Shown here in pieces: positions 12,622-24,588 of a stretch of 64,000 bases of DNA (position 1 is its first letter; each line of letters begins with the position of its first letter). Origin of the DNA: Torymus aiolomorphi (taxonomy: Eukaryota > Arthropoda > Insecta > Hymenoptera > Torymidae); assembly GCA_036365515.1 (NCBI GenBank), contig CM070877.1:12778601-12842600 (forward strand), written 5' to 3'. Position numbers and translations under genes: made by a program. Under the pieces are notes generated by a model. The model ran no database searches, was not told the DNA's origin, and was given only the letters and a program-made list of their open reading frames with translations.

Positions 12622-12980
12622 GGGGATGTGCAACCCTAATTTAAATATTTTTTTAAATCAACATTCAAACATTTATTTGGAAAAAGACGGCTGTCAAGCG
12701 CTCCGTACACGCAAACACTATATGCAGATTTTTTTCTGGATAATTCTATTGATATTTGCGTGAGTTATGCTCGTTTGAAAAGTAGGTCAATTATAGATTC
12801 CTACTTACCGACAGTACGGTTTTTATTTAATTAAATAAATTCTCATCATTTTTTTGGAAAAAGACGTCTGTCAAGCGCTCCGTACACGCAAACACTATAT
12901 GCAGATTTTTTCTAGATAATTCTATTGATATTTGCGTGAGTTATGCTCGTTTGAAAAATAACGTCGGTACTCACATCCCC
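12622..12980. mobile_element. TTAA-flanked element with two internal direct repeats
   Basis: TTAA at 12618-12621 and 12981-12984 flanks ends starting GGGGATGTG. Inside, a 110-bp block occurs twice in direct orientation (about 12678-12790 and 12855-12960). The element at 49428-49810 has the same plan, so this is a family. Confidence 0.8.
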
Positions 12981-13077
12981 TTAAAGAGAAACAACAAAAC
13001 AGACAACATTGTGGTATTGTAAAGATTGTGTTATACTCAGTTAAGTATTGAAAAGTCCATTTGATTTTGTGGTCAAC

Positions 13078-13752
13078 ATGGATTTTCATCATTATTCCAA
13101 AAAATTATGCTTCGATGAGAATGCAGAAAATTTTGATAGCAACAATTTTTACTACGACGATGATTATGATTTTGATGAAAAATTAATTGTACAAATTCAA
13201 TCTCGGTCGTCTTTATATAAAAAAAATTCAGATCCCTTGGAAGTTACTAAAGCTTGAAGTGATGTTGGCGAAGCCTTGAATACATGTGGTATGTACATAA
13301 ATAAAAGTATTTGTATCAAGTACTTAATTAAAAATATTAAATATTGCCTTTTATTTTAGTTAGTAGGTGTCAAAGACGCTGGAAGCGTTTAAAACAATAT
13401 TTTTGTAAAGAGAGGCAAAGAAGAGATTTGGGTGTTACTTCTAAATCAAAGTTTAAACTGTATGAAAAGATGCTTTTCCTGGATGCACACATTTACAGGA
13501 GGATGTAATTATAACATAAAGAATTTTCTATAATTATCCTTTAATACAATTTATAATTTTTAAATAATCTTTTTGCTTTCAGAACTGTACATAAGAAACA
13601 AAAATTGACTGAAGTACTTAGCAATAAGACATGTACAGCTGAAACAAGTCGTACTGAAGGAGATCAGAATGAACCTTCGCTTGGTGAAGAGCAAGACATT
13701 GTACAAAATCAACGTACATTAGAGTTCAACACAAGTCAGGAAAGCAATGAGG
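13078..13752 (+). pseudogene. MADF-domain gene of the Harbinger element, broken
   Basis: Three exons can be built: 13078-13288 (donor GTATGT), 13360-13504 (donor GTAATT) and 13583 onward (acceptor TTTCAG). Reading phases agree at both junctions. Exon 1 starts at the ATG at 13078, and exons 1 and 2 together give a MADF domain. Exon 1 holds the LI..V..R..LY-like helix (EKLIVQIQSRSSLYKK). Exon 2 holds the C..RW..L block (CQRRWKRLKQYF) and the FLD tail. MADF proteins bind DNA and, in PIF/Harbinger elements, act with the transposase at the ends. The codon after VTKA is TGA (13255-13257), where the family has tryptophan (TGG), so the gene carries a nonsense change. Exon 3 has an acidic linker. The expected C-terminal BESS-like part is missing where sequence of another origin begins near 13752. 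Confidence 0.75.
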
Positions 13753-14570
13753 TTTGTAACGTTGCACTTTGCCTTTCCCCGTGCAAACGCCACAACTCAT
13801 TTATTTGCGCCGGATCTGGAGGCTGACGCTCCAATCGTCGCGGAGTCGGTGGGATGCCGACTCCTGTACTGAGAGAGGAATTCTATTTGGATAAGGCACT
13901 CGTAATTAAACAATGATATAACAACACTTTCTCTTTATTCACTTAACTTTACAACGTTAATCCGACAATCAATTGCGTGATTCTAAATTACTCAATCTAA
14001 CCGCGCCGACAACAACGGTGATTTTAGGCGCACTCTATGCCAAACGCATCGAACGCGGCCTCGCAATCAGGGTTTACGACCCCGCACTCTAAGCGCAGAG
14101 TGATCGCCGTGCGCAGCCGATTTACGGCGCTCAGCGGCGATGCAAACTCTCGCACACGCTATTACACGCGCGCTGGCCAACGCGAGGCCGGGAGTCACTG
14201 TTACTCGCCTGACTCTCTGGAGATTCGCTGTTGTGCTGCTCTGCTGGCTCGCCTTCGGTGCGTCAGCACCGCTGTGGCTGCTGCTGACTGCGATGGAAGG
14301 CCGATCCGTCGGCCGGCTGTCGATGGCGGTGGTTGCAGTGCGGCGTGGCCTGGAGCAGAGGTTGGCAGGCGGAGGAGACTCTGTCTCTCTCCGCGCGGAT
14401 AATGCGCAGCAGGTGTCTCTATCTCTCTTGCGCATGCCTCGGTGCGTGGCTGTCTCTCGCGTGGCTTATCCATTGCTGTACGGGAGTGGCTAAGTGTTCC
14501 AGGCGCGCGCTCTGACTGATTATCCGCGGTTCTTTTCCTGCCGCGGGCACTCGCGCTTTTCGGTAGCTTC
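13753..14570. other. CpG-rich segment between the MADF gene and the Penelope-like coding region
   Basis: This differs strongly from its surroundings in composition. On the minus strand an AATAAA occurs near 13936-13946, ahead of a short tail, as in an LTR or gene 3' end. I found no second copy, no paired ends and no conserved frame. It may be the 5' part of the Penelope-like insertion or a separate insertion. Confidence 0.35.
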
Positions 14571-14582
14571 CCCTTCTTATTA

Positions 14583-15077
14583 TTGATTATTTTAATCAAT
14601 AATAAACTAAAATCTATTCTGCGCAAACATAATATTTCTTTGATTAACAAAACTACTAATAAATTTAATAAATATATTAGATTGGGAAAGGACAGATTGG
14701 ATAGGGGTGACATTAACAACGTGGTATACAAAATAGACTGTAAAGATTGCGACTCCACTTATGTAGGTATGACATCTAGGCCTTTAAAAAAACGACAATA
14801 CGGACACCAGTATTGTATAAAAAACAAAGATGAACGTTCTCCTCTATTCTTACACAAAGAAGAGACAGGACATGATTTCAATTTTGAAAATATAAAAATA
14901 ATTAACAATGTTAAAAACAATTATACAAGAAGATTTTCAGAAATGCTACACATACATTATTTCGACAATACTTTAAATAGAACAGAAGACACTAATTTTT
15001 TAAAACAATCTTATAAAGACTCAATCAATCTACTAAAACCTCCCAAGGGAAAAACTCGTTCCAAATCGATCAGTTAA
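14583..15077 (+). pseudogene. Penelope-like element, C-terminal GIY-YIG endonuclease fragment
   Basis: About 165 codons match the tail of Penelope-like retroelements. The GIY-YIG core reads VVYKI then STYVGMTSRPL, with a CKDC pair between, followed by a conserved histidine region (GHQY, then TGHDFNFENIK) and a basic C-terminus. This nuclease nicks target DNA for reverse-transcriptase priming. The reverse transcriptase itself is absent, so the copy is 5'-truncated. The first codon is not a true start, as the frame stays open upstream. It lies inside the Harbinger element, directly after the broken MADF gene, in the same orientation. A hammerhead-like motif follows at 15572-15613. Confidence 0.8.
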
Positions 15078-15571
15078 TTTTCTAGCAATAATATTCTACC
15101 AATCTTGTATAGTCACATAGGTATGTCCCCTCCCTGTTCATTACACATTTACTATCCCACCTTGATGGCTTTTGCTCTTTCATCGCTTCTGCCTTTCCCG
15201 ATATCCGCTATACATACTTCGTTAGGGCATTATTCTCGGCTTCGCGAAAATTTTGAAATTTAGTCACATCCTCCTGACATTAGAGTGAGGACGCATTAAC
15301 ACTCCGCGATCCTCCTCTTACATCCGAAGCGAGGGATCTCTTGTAGTACCAGTAAGTTGTCCTTTTTTAGACAAGTGTTTGTAAAGAAATAAAATTTTAA
15401 CTTATTGTTGTATAATAATTTTTTAGTGTGGACATTAGTTAGCTTCCTCGGGTTACGTTCTTGTTTTGTTCTTGTCACAACTTGTAAGTAAAAAGTAATA
15501 GTTTTGTTATTAACATGTAAATAATTTGAATAGTTTTGTAAATAATTGTAAATTTCTATACGGGTTTTAGA

Positions 15572-15613
15572 GTCCTTGAATAAGGGAAACTTGACGTTTC
15601 CGAAACGTAGGAC
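15572..15613 (+). ncRNA. Degenerate hammerhead-like motif 3' of the Penelope-like element
   Basis: GTCC at 15572-15575 can pair with GGAC at 15610-15613 (helix I). GGAAAC pairs with GTTTCC (helix II), followed by GAAACGTA. The expected CTGANGA core is TTGAATA here, two substitutions, so it is unlikely to be active. Penelope-like elements are known to carry hammerhead motifs. Confidence 0.4.
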
Positions 15614-15972
15614 AATAAAGTTCTATAAGAAAAATGACTCGTTGAGATGACTAAATTCATTATTGTATTTAGAAATTCCATGCACGAGTATTAAAGTCTT
15701 CTATCTTAATAAGTAATTTTTTATATTATGTAACTTCAAAAAATGTAAGTAAAAATTACAATAAATAGGTAAGAAATTATTCAAAAGAAATTTATGAGTT
15801 TTAATGTTTTTATTTTAAAATACAAAATCATAAAATCCTTTATTCCATTATTTATACAATTTAATATCAATGTTACAAATAATAAAATTCTTTATATAAA
15901 TGTTATTCTATTGGATTTATACATTAAATATTTCACTCGTGAAAGTCATTATATGATCCTCTTCGTATGTAG

Positions 15973-16697
15973 TCATATTGCCATGGTACCTCTCCTTCTG
16001 GGGTCAATAAGTAATGCAAGCGTATCACGTATATTATTTGCATTTAAAGCGTTCCCATTTAAGGGTATATTATCAATTTCTTGGGGTGGGTTAGCACCAT
16101 TGTATTCTGTTCGCCAGATTCCATTTTTTACTAATCCTAAATTATCTTCTTGATCTAAGTATTCTGGTGGACAATATAAATTTCTTCTTACGTTTGTCGA
16201 GCTCATTAAAAAATTGTATAACATGATGGAAGCTAGTACACATTTGATGACTACATCGGGATGAAAACCAATTGGTTTTTGAAGAAATTGCCATCTTGAA
16301 ACCAAAATTCCAAAAGCATTTTCTATTACTCGACGAGCTCTTGATAATCTGTAGTTGAATATTCTTTTTCTATCATCCAGATTTAAACCAGGAAAGGGTT
16401 TCATTAAATTTGGCATCATTTCAAAAGCTGCATCGCCAACAAAATAATAAGGAACTTTGTTGTTACTACCTGGCAGTATAGAGTCAACTGAAGGTAAATT
16501 TAATTTTCGTTGTCGCATACCTTTGCCCAATTCTGACCTGACTAACACACCACCATCACTTTCGCCACCAACAGCTCCAACGTCGAAAAGAACAAACTCG
16601 TACTGATGATTGTTGACAGCTAGTAATATCAAACTAAAGTTCTTTTTATAATTAAAATAAACTGATCCAGAATTAGGCGGACATTTCATCTGTACAT
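15973..16697 (-). pseudogene. PIF/Harbinger (HARBI1-like) transposase, C-terminal part
   Basis: This is the DDE_Tnp_4 nuclease domain. It shows KCPPNSGSVYFNYK after the first insertion point, then VGAVGGESDGGVL. The second catalytic Asp is in YYFVGDAAFEM and the catalytic Glu is in RRVIENAFGILVSRW. The frame is open to a natural stop at 15973. The first catalytic Asp (GAID) lies 11.76 kb away in the N-terminal part (28458-29110). The ATG at 16689 is only an internal methionine: the frame runs to the edge of the giant insertion. An AATAAA on the minus strand near 15838 is a plausible 3' processing signal. Confidence 0.9.
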
Positions 16698-16730
16698 CCC
16701 TAGCGGAAATCGAAAATGTTAAAAAAGTGT

Positions 16731-17640
16731 AATAAACTGTAAAAAAAACGTAAGAAATCGTAAGAAAATGTAAGTAATCGTATATTTATATTGGATTTCG
16801 GACGTTTTTTACACTTTCTTACATTTTCTTACATATTTTTACAGTTTCTTACATTTTCTTACCGTTTTTTACTTTTTAAAATTTTGCATTTTTTCATTTA
16901 TTATTTATTTTAACGTAACGTAAAAAAGTGTAAAAAATGTAAAAAGGAATGAAAAGATATAGTAAAATGTAAGAAAGTGTAACACTTTACAGTTTCTTAC
17001 AGAAACTTATATTTTTTTACATAATTTTACAGTTCTATACAATTTATTACATTTTTTCACATTTTATTACATATTATATTTTTTATTTCGTTACAACAAA
17101 AATATGAAAAAGTGTAAAAAAAATGTCAAAAAAGAAGAAAAAAATGTAATAAAATGTAAGAAAGTGTAACACTTTACAGTTTTTTACAGAAACTTACATT
17201 TTTTTACTTAATTTTACATTTCTATACAATTTATTACATTTTTTCACATTTTATTACATATTTTATTTTTTATTTCGTTAGAACCAAAATATGAAAAACT
17301 GTAAATAAGTGTCAAAAAAGAACGAAAAAATGTAATCAAATATGAGAAAGTGTAACACTTTACAGTTTTTTACAGAAACTTATATTTTTTTACATAATTT
17401 TACATTTCTATACAATTTATTACATTTTTTCCGCCTTTTATTATATATTATATTTTTTATTACCTTGGAACCAAAACATAAAAAAATGTGAAAAAAAAAT
17501 AATACAAGAAAATTTAAGAACGTGGATCACTTTATAGTTTGTTACAAAAACTTACATTTTTTTACATCATTTTACATTTCTATACAAATTATTACATTTT
17601 TTGCCTTTTATTATATATTTAATTTTTTACTTCGTTAGAA
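16731..17640. repeat. Left subterminal array of TTACATTTTC-like units
   Basis: Runs of TGTAAGAAAA and TTTTCTTACA alternate every 10-11 bp. Around 16920-17640 a block of about 210 bp repeats roughly three to four times. A mirrored, more diverged array lies inside the right end (27665-28440). Confidence 0.75.
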
Positions 17641-18647
17641 CTAACATATCTAACTAGGGGGGCTACGCCCCTCTATATAGATATATACAATCTCAATTAC
17701 AAAAAAATACTCGCGGCATATATGCACATATACACTAATACAGCGAAGAGGAGAAAAACAGAAGGAGAAAGCTCAATACTGATCTGGCTTAGCCCTGCGA
17801 CCTGCGTGCATGAGTACTATTGTAGCAGTCGTAACGGCTACCTCGGCTAGGCTACGTTCGCACACTAAGTACCTACAGCGGAAAAACACACGCGACTGGC
17901 GCGACCGCGAGTGCTCCCTGTGTATAAGATATATCTATAGGATAATATATGGACCCCGCGCGCTTTCTGCTACTCTATAGCGAGTAGTGCTAGTGCGGCA
18001 TGCCGTTGAGCGCATGTGTTCATGGTGTATTGCTATGTGTGATATCAACAATCGCATCGCTGGTGAATGTCATCCCTTTCATCGTGTCCGCCGATTAACG
18101 ATGATTCGGAGATGGGAAGGCAGTGTTTCAACATCGAGAGCAGATTTAGTAAGCCCTTTCACGTTCCTAACCTCTCTGATGGGTGAGCTGATGGTACTTT
18201 CTCTTGTTGCAGGTATCTGTGGCAGGGAGAGTAATGTAAACGACGGGCACTGCTGCAGACTGTTTCTTGGGTGTGGAAATGTTGTCTGGGTCATCTATTT
18301 ATTAATTAATGTGTGGTTTCTAGGTGCTCAACTTTCCTTGTTTGGCTCTGATACTAATGACTATGTGTACAGTTAATCTGTTGCTTGTGTCTTCAGCGAC
18401 TCTCAGGGAGGAGCTGTTTCCAGCAGTGAAACAACGGTTGAAGGTCTCTACCAATCCTTCCCCTTTAGTGGTTACAGGTAGCTGGTACAGTGAGTGAACA
18501 ACATCCATTGCTGAAGACTTTTTATTTGCATGGTATGTTTTTTGTGTCCTCTATTTATTAGTCATATGCGATTTTTAGGAGCTCAACTCTCCTCGGTTGT
18601 CCCCCAGAATAGGGACTGATCTGCTGCTCATGTATTTTGTTGATCCC
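17641..18647. other. Unique part of the giant element, left of the inverted arm
   Basis: It opens with a compact hairpin (GGGGGGCTACGCCCCT, about 17656-17671). An open frame at 17987-18376 on the plus strand shows no recognisable domain. Nothing matching it lies at the right end. Confidence 0.45.
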
Positions 18648-21179
18648 TACCCAGTTGAAAATATCAGAGCAGATTTCCGTACTGAAATCCGCCCGGAATT
18701 CGGACTGAATTCCGCGGAGAAATCCATGCAGAAATCAGTCCAACAAATCCACCTGGAAATCTACGTGGAAATCTAGGTAAAAATCCAAGCCACGTCGCAT
18801 CGCGTCTACAACTGCGTTGAAATCCGCGCAGATATCCGTAGGGAAATCCAAATGTTCAGTACGCCTTCATATATGTTCGGATTTCCGCACGGAAATCCAT
18901 GCTGAAAACAGAATGGTGATTATTAGCTTACGCATTTAGACGGAAATTCGCGCAGAAATCCGCGCGGAAATCGAAGTGATCGGTACGCCTGCATACATGT
19001 CCGGATTTCCGCGCGGCAATCCACCTAGAAAACCGAGCAGTGGTTTCGCTTATGCAGGTGCACGGAAATCCACGCGGAAAATCGAAGTGATCAGTACGTC
19101 TACATATATATATCTCTGGATGTCCGCGCGGAAATCCACGCGAAAATCCATGTAGAAAACCGGGCGGTGGTATCGCTTATGCAGGTGCGCGGAAATCCAC
19201 GCAGAAATCCGGACGGATACCTTAGCGATTATTACTTGTCTAGAATACGTCCGGATTTCCACATGGTAATCCACGCGAAAATCCATGTAGAAAACCGGGA
19301 GGGGATTTCGCTTATCCAGGTGCACGGAAATCCACGCAGAAATCCAGACGGATATCTAAGTGATTATTACTTGTCTAGAATACGTTCGGATTTCCACGTG
19401 TAAATCCACGCGAAAATCCATGCTGAAAACCGAGCGGGGTTTCGCTTATCCAGGTGCGCGGAAATCCACGCAGAAATCCGGACGGATGTCTAAGTGATTC
19501 CCGGTTGTAAATATTCACCTGGTTTTCACCTGGTTTTCACCTGAATTTCCACCTGAATTATCACCTGAATTTCCACCTAAATTTTACGTGAAATTCGTGT
19601 AAAATGTATGCGAAAACCACCCAAATTTTATGTGATTTATACCTGTATTTCACGTGTCAAAATTCTAAAAACGTCAGGTGAATTTCACGTGATTTTCACC
19701 CGATGCTCACGTGAACTTCACCGGAGATAAATTAAAGCTTCTTTCTTGTGACATCGTTTTTTCAGGTGAATTTCACGTGATTTACATGTGAATCCACACG
19801 AATTTCACATTTATTTCACCTATATTCCGTAGTATTTTCGGGTGAATTTAACCTGAAATTCACGTGATTTTCACCCAATATTCACGTGAACTTCACCACA
19901 GATAAATTAAAGCTTCTTTCTCTTGTTATCGTTTTCTCAGGTGAATTTCACGTGATTTTCACCCAATATTCATGTGAACTTTATATAGACCCTATTGAAA
20001 GTATCCATCGGGATTTCCATATAGAAATATACATGGATTCCATATGGACACTCATATGGAAATCCACCTGAAAATCTGTTCCAAAACGTCATATGCAAAT
20101 CTGTATGAAAATCCATGTGAAAATCCATATGAAAATCCATGTACAAATCTATGTAGAGATGCAATTAAAAATCTGCCCTGAACCTGGATTATTTATGGAC
20201 ATACTACTGCAGATACGATTTGAACTTCGCCGAGAACCATCATTGGAATATATATAAAAAAGCTTATATCGGTATTAGTATATATAACTAATGGATATGA
20301 TACATACCTAGCTGCAACATTACAATAAGATATAAGATCACTGATGATATTTTGCTTAATGTGGAGAAAGAAGTAACGACGTTTAACGAGCCTCGTGCTC
20401 GCGCTACTCGACAACGACCCGTGATATCAAATTCACACGAGGCCGGAGCCGAGCGCCCCTACGTGTACTCGATTATTAGCAACTACCATGAATAGTTGGG
20501 ACGGGCGGTTAAACTCGGCGACAGCGCGAGAAGTCGACATCTTGGCGATGATGGTGCTCTTCAAAGAAACAGCTCAAATTTTTAAAATCGTTTATGCTTT
20601 GTAAGTTTACTGATAATTGTTATTTCACAAAATTTTTTCAGATTCTTTATTAAAAATCCTTAAAAATGAGCCCTACTAAAACAATATTGGCGAACAACCC
20701 TCTTTTGTAAAGAATTGTATATTTTTTAAATACCAATAGAAACCAATCATTTGTATTTCTGACAACCAGATGGATTTGAGATTTTAGTGTTATTCATATA
20801 TCTAATGTTATAGATCTTGTCAATAAGTTTCTCAAAGCAGAAAAAATACATTCAACATCTATTTTCAACAATATTTTCACCAGGCTTGTAAGTAAAAATA
20901 TTCATCTTTATTTTCCTAAATTTTCAATGGGAGCCGGTTACACTGTTATTAAACTCTATATGTATTTTTCATATCTACTCGTAAGAAAATTTCATAAGTT
21001 ATCGAGTGTTATGTGTGCCAAATGAAAAAGTATATTACTATAAAAAAGTTTAAATCAAAGTAGTTGAAAGACAATTTAGCAATTGTGTATTCCGATGCCC
21101 AGACAAGAACTTCTTACTCAATTATTTTCAAATAAAATATGGTTTTCTTATTAAGTCTGCGCTTCATGTAATTTCATAA
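18648..21179. repeat. Left 2.5-kb arm of the giant palindrome
   Basis: Reverse-complement partner of 24589-27110. Mirrored short open frames are identical or differ by one residue, so divergence is very low. From about 18665 to 19500 the arm is a 12-bp periodic array around GAAATC (spacers such as CACGCA or TACGTG). From 19500 to 19980 the units centre on CACCTGAATTTC and CACGTG, and from 20020 to 20160 on AAAATCCATATG. The inner 1 kb is ordinary AT-rich sequence. Confidence 0.88.
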
Positions 21180-21240
21180 ATTATGTAATTTACAATCTTA
21201 TAAATCATTAAGATCCATAATTCAATTATTTATTTGTGAC

Positions 21241-21760
21241 TTATTCACTGAATAGTTTATGAAATTTCATGAAGCGAGGGCTTAATAAGAACACCATATT
21301 ATATTGGACTATTATTGAGTAAGAAGTTCGTGTCTGGGCATCGGAATATACAATTGTTAAATTGTCTTTCAACCACTTTGATTTAAACTTTTTATAATAA
21401 TATACTTTATCATTTGGGACACATAATACTGGATAACTTATGAAATTTTCTTTCCAGTAGATATGAAAAATACATATAGAATTTATTAACAGTGTAACCG
21501 GCTCCCATTGAAAATTTAGGAAAGTAAAGATGAATATTTTTACTTACAGGCCTGTTGAAAATATTGTTGGAAATAGATGTTTAATGTATTTTTCCTGCTT
21601 TGAGAAAACTTAGTGACAAGATCCATGCCATTAGATATATGAATAACATTAAGATCTCAAATCCGTCTGGTGGTCAGAAATACAAATTATTGGTTTCTAT
21701 TGATATTTAAAAAATATAGAATGCTTTTCAACAGGGTTTTCTAACAATGCTTCGAGGCTT
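21241..21760. repeat. Third, older copy of the arm's inner end
   Basis: This segment is a diverged inverted copy of about 20690-21190 and thus a direct copy of about 24590-25080. Its differences from the left arm are frequent, whereas the two main arms hardly differ from each other. Confidence 0.7.
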
Positions 21761-22019
21761 ATTGGAAAAGCTCTTAAATAAGGACTCAATAAAGCTTTTG
21801 TCGCATGCAAAATATTCTGCTTTATCAAATGGATCATAATTCATAATATAAATATAACTATATTCTTAAAATAAAAAACAAATTTTTTAAAATTTTGAGC
21901 TGCTGACTTCATGTGAAATGCATTATAAATACCTATACTATATAATGTAATGTCATATGAAATGTCAGTATTCTTTCATACTGCTAACAAAAACAGATTG
22001 AATATTAGTTGATTCATTA

Positions 22020-22403
22020 CACGGAGCAAAATTTATTTCTAAACTTTAATCTTTATAAGAAAATTTATTATTTTTATAGTAGTGCTGGGACATACTCAAC
22101 ATGGGGGATTTATCTTGTTTTAAATATTAATTTTTATTATTTTTGTAGCAAATTTTACTATTTCAAATAGTACTTTTTATGACTGCTGCAAAAATAATAA
22201 ATATTACTATTTCAGATAATAAAATTTGCTACAAATGTAGTAAAAATTATTCTTTAAAAAATAAAATTTGCTATGAAAATTATAAAAATTACTATTTATA
22301 ACAGTAAAGATCCTACATGTCGAATGTGTCCCAGTACTAAACTATAAAAATAATAAATTTTCTTATAAAAAGAGTAAAGTTTACAAATAAATTTTTCTCC
22401 GTG
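22020..22403. mobile_element. CACGGAG-terminated MITE
   Basis: Ends CACGGAGCAAAATTTATTTC and its complement pair for about 90 bp. TA at 22018-22019 and 22404-22405 is the target duplication. It lies in the centre of the giant element and is non-coding. Confidence 0.82.
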
Positions 22404-22504
22404 TACAAGAAAATAAAAAGCATATATTATTATGGCCAATTCACATATAATTATAAAATAACTTCACATATTAAAGATTATTGACATGCGTGTGCCTCTA
22501 AGTT

Positions 22505-23400
22505 ACTGTTATATAACTTACATCGAAAGAAGAAATCCATACATTGTTGCTAAATGCTAATTAATCATTAGAATATAGCTTACAGTTTGTAACCTAAATG
22601 CAGCAGTAAATTTAAAACACATTATACTTATGACATAGCCTTTTGCAAACTATAAGCTATGAAGGTAAACTCCAAATTATGAGGTAGGAAATGGAAAAAA
22701 TTGGACATCCGACAAACTATATTGGATATGCTAGTTTATTCCAGCCTAACACCAGGCTGGAATGAACTAGCGTATCCTATATAGTTCATCTATTGTCCAA
22801 TTTTTACAATTTCCTTAATCATACTTATACGAACAATTTAAAACACACCGTACAAATTATGAGGAATTTTATAAACTCTAATTAAATGTTCTTATTATAA
22901 ATAACTAAAAAATAATTATCGAACAATCATTCCCAATTGAAATATGTCAAGTTGAAATTACTATAATAAGATACGAGGCCAGGCAAGAAAATTTTTATAA
23001 TAATGGTTCACCTATTATTCGTTAAACATAAGTGTGGTATTATAAGGACAGCAGTGATAGTGTCAGATCTAAAATCATATGAACTGTCAGTGTTCTTTCA
23101 TACTGCTACCTGAAACATAACAATATAAATTGAATATTAGTTGTGCGTGTCTTGGAACTGTAAATAGTCATTCTGTTTTTTCTTTTTTTTTTTGAAGTTA
23201 AAGTTATAGTTATGCTTTGCAAGTATTCTACATATAGAATATTACAAGTTATTGTTATATAACTTTCATTGTTAGAAGAAATCCATACATTATTACTAAA
23301 TGCTACTTGATCATTAAAATATAGCTTACAGCTTGTACTCTAAATACAACGGCAGTAAATTTCAAACAATATTATATTTATTACATAGCCTTTTACAAAC
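22505..23400. repeat. Tandem duplication in the giant element's centre
   Basis: About 145 bp at 22505-22650 recur at 23262-23400 in direct orientation with moderate divergence, as do the blocks near 21960-22010 and 23078-23140. An ancestral unit of roughly 750 bp was therefore duplicated. A short palindrome (22688-22818) sits inside. Confidence 0.6.
22688..22818. mobile_element. Short palindromic MITE
   Basis: GGAAATGG to CCAATTTT arms of about 60 bp meet near a CCAGGCTGG-like centre around 22755. It is non-coding and belongs to the palindromic clutter of the giant element's core. Confidence 0.6.
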
Positions 23401-24135
23401 AGTTAACTGTATTTCAATGGTAAAGTATAAATATTATATAATTATATAACAATAATTTATACTTTTATATGTGGAAAACTTGCAATCCATAAATATTAAA
23501 TTATACAAAACAGAATAAACAATGTCAATCGAACACATGCACCTGTCAATACTCTTTAATATGTGAAGTTATTTTATAAATATAAGTATAAATATAAATA
23601 TAAATATGTTAATAAAAAACCTTTTATTTTTAACAATAAATCATTGGGAAAGTACTTACTATACCAAGTGTCATCCTGGAAATGCATATACAGATAAGTC
23701 GCACCCAGTCAACCCTATAGAAGAATAAACATTGCTTGAAGTAACATTAGCTAACTATTAAATATTGGAATGTTACTCACCAGTTGAGGAGACGGCAACA
23801 AACTTGCAAAAAGGACTTTTCTAGCATCAAGTGCATTGTAGCAGGGATCACTGGATCAGGAAGAAGAATTTGCCATGACTCGTAGCACAACTAGCATAAG
23901 AAAATGAAGAAACACGAGACAGACGCAAAAATAAATGAAAAAGTGGGTGCACTGATCTCACCTAGATGTAAACGTGGGAAACATAACCACGAATATCACA
24001 CCTTACTCGACCGGCAACGTCAGCACAACACTCGTCACAACCTCGGAGATGACAGCGTGGATAGCAGCAGAAGGTCTTTCTCGACGTAGATGCAGCTACC
24101 AGTAACCACCACACTCTCACGTTCGAACTTACGTC

Positions 24136-24573
24136 GTCGTAACCCTTGAAGCACGCGAGAGCACCGGTCTATTAGACGACGTTCGATAACTGCCGCCGGC
24201 CGCGCGTACATGTGTAGAAAGTAATAGAGAGAGAGAGAGAGAGAGAGTCAGCTGTCAGTGAGGCTCCTGTCACATAGGCGCGTACGATCGCGTTCGACTG
24301 CGTTCGAGCGCGTTCGACCGCGGTTATGCGCACGCGCTCGCTTCTCTTCGTCCGCACGCGATCAAACGCTCTTATGTGCCGGGAGCCTTATGCGCACGCC
24401 CTCGAACGCAGTCGAACGCGATCGTACGCGCCTATGTAACAGGAGCCTCACTGACAGCTGACTCTCTCTCTCTCTCTCTCTCTATTACTTTCTACACATG
24501 TACGCGCGGCCGGCGGCAGTTATCGAACGTCGTCTAATAGACCGGTGCTCTCGCGTGCTTCAAGGGTTACGAC
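24136..24573. mobile_element. GC-rich palindrome with GA/TC microsatellite arms
   Basis: Left arm 24136-24316 and right arm 24394-24573 are inverted copies, including a GA run in one and a TC run in the other. Composition is far more GC-rich than the rest of the giant element, so it is probably a separate insertion next to the right main arm. Confidence 0.75.
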
Positions 24574-24588
24574 CACACACAACAAGGG

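Noticed and set aside
14037..14758. Several overlapping frames of over 110 codons on both strands
   Set aside because: They arise from CpG-rich composition; no domain, and they overlap the real Penelope-like frame on the other strand.
16920..17640. Possible telomeric or satellite array
   Set aside because: Units are irregular and bounded by a transposon end, with a mirrored array at the other end.
17987..18376. 129-codon frame in the giant element
   Set aside because: No ATG-supported domain, no similarity to a transposase and no mirrored copy; kept only as a note.
24172..24461. Arg/Ser-rich frames on both strands
   Set aside because: Mirror translations of a GC-rich palindrome.
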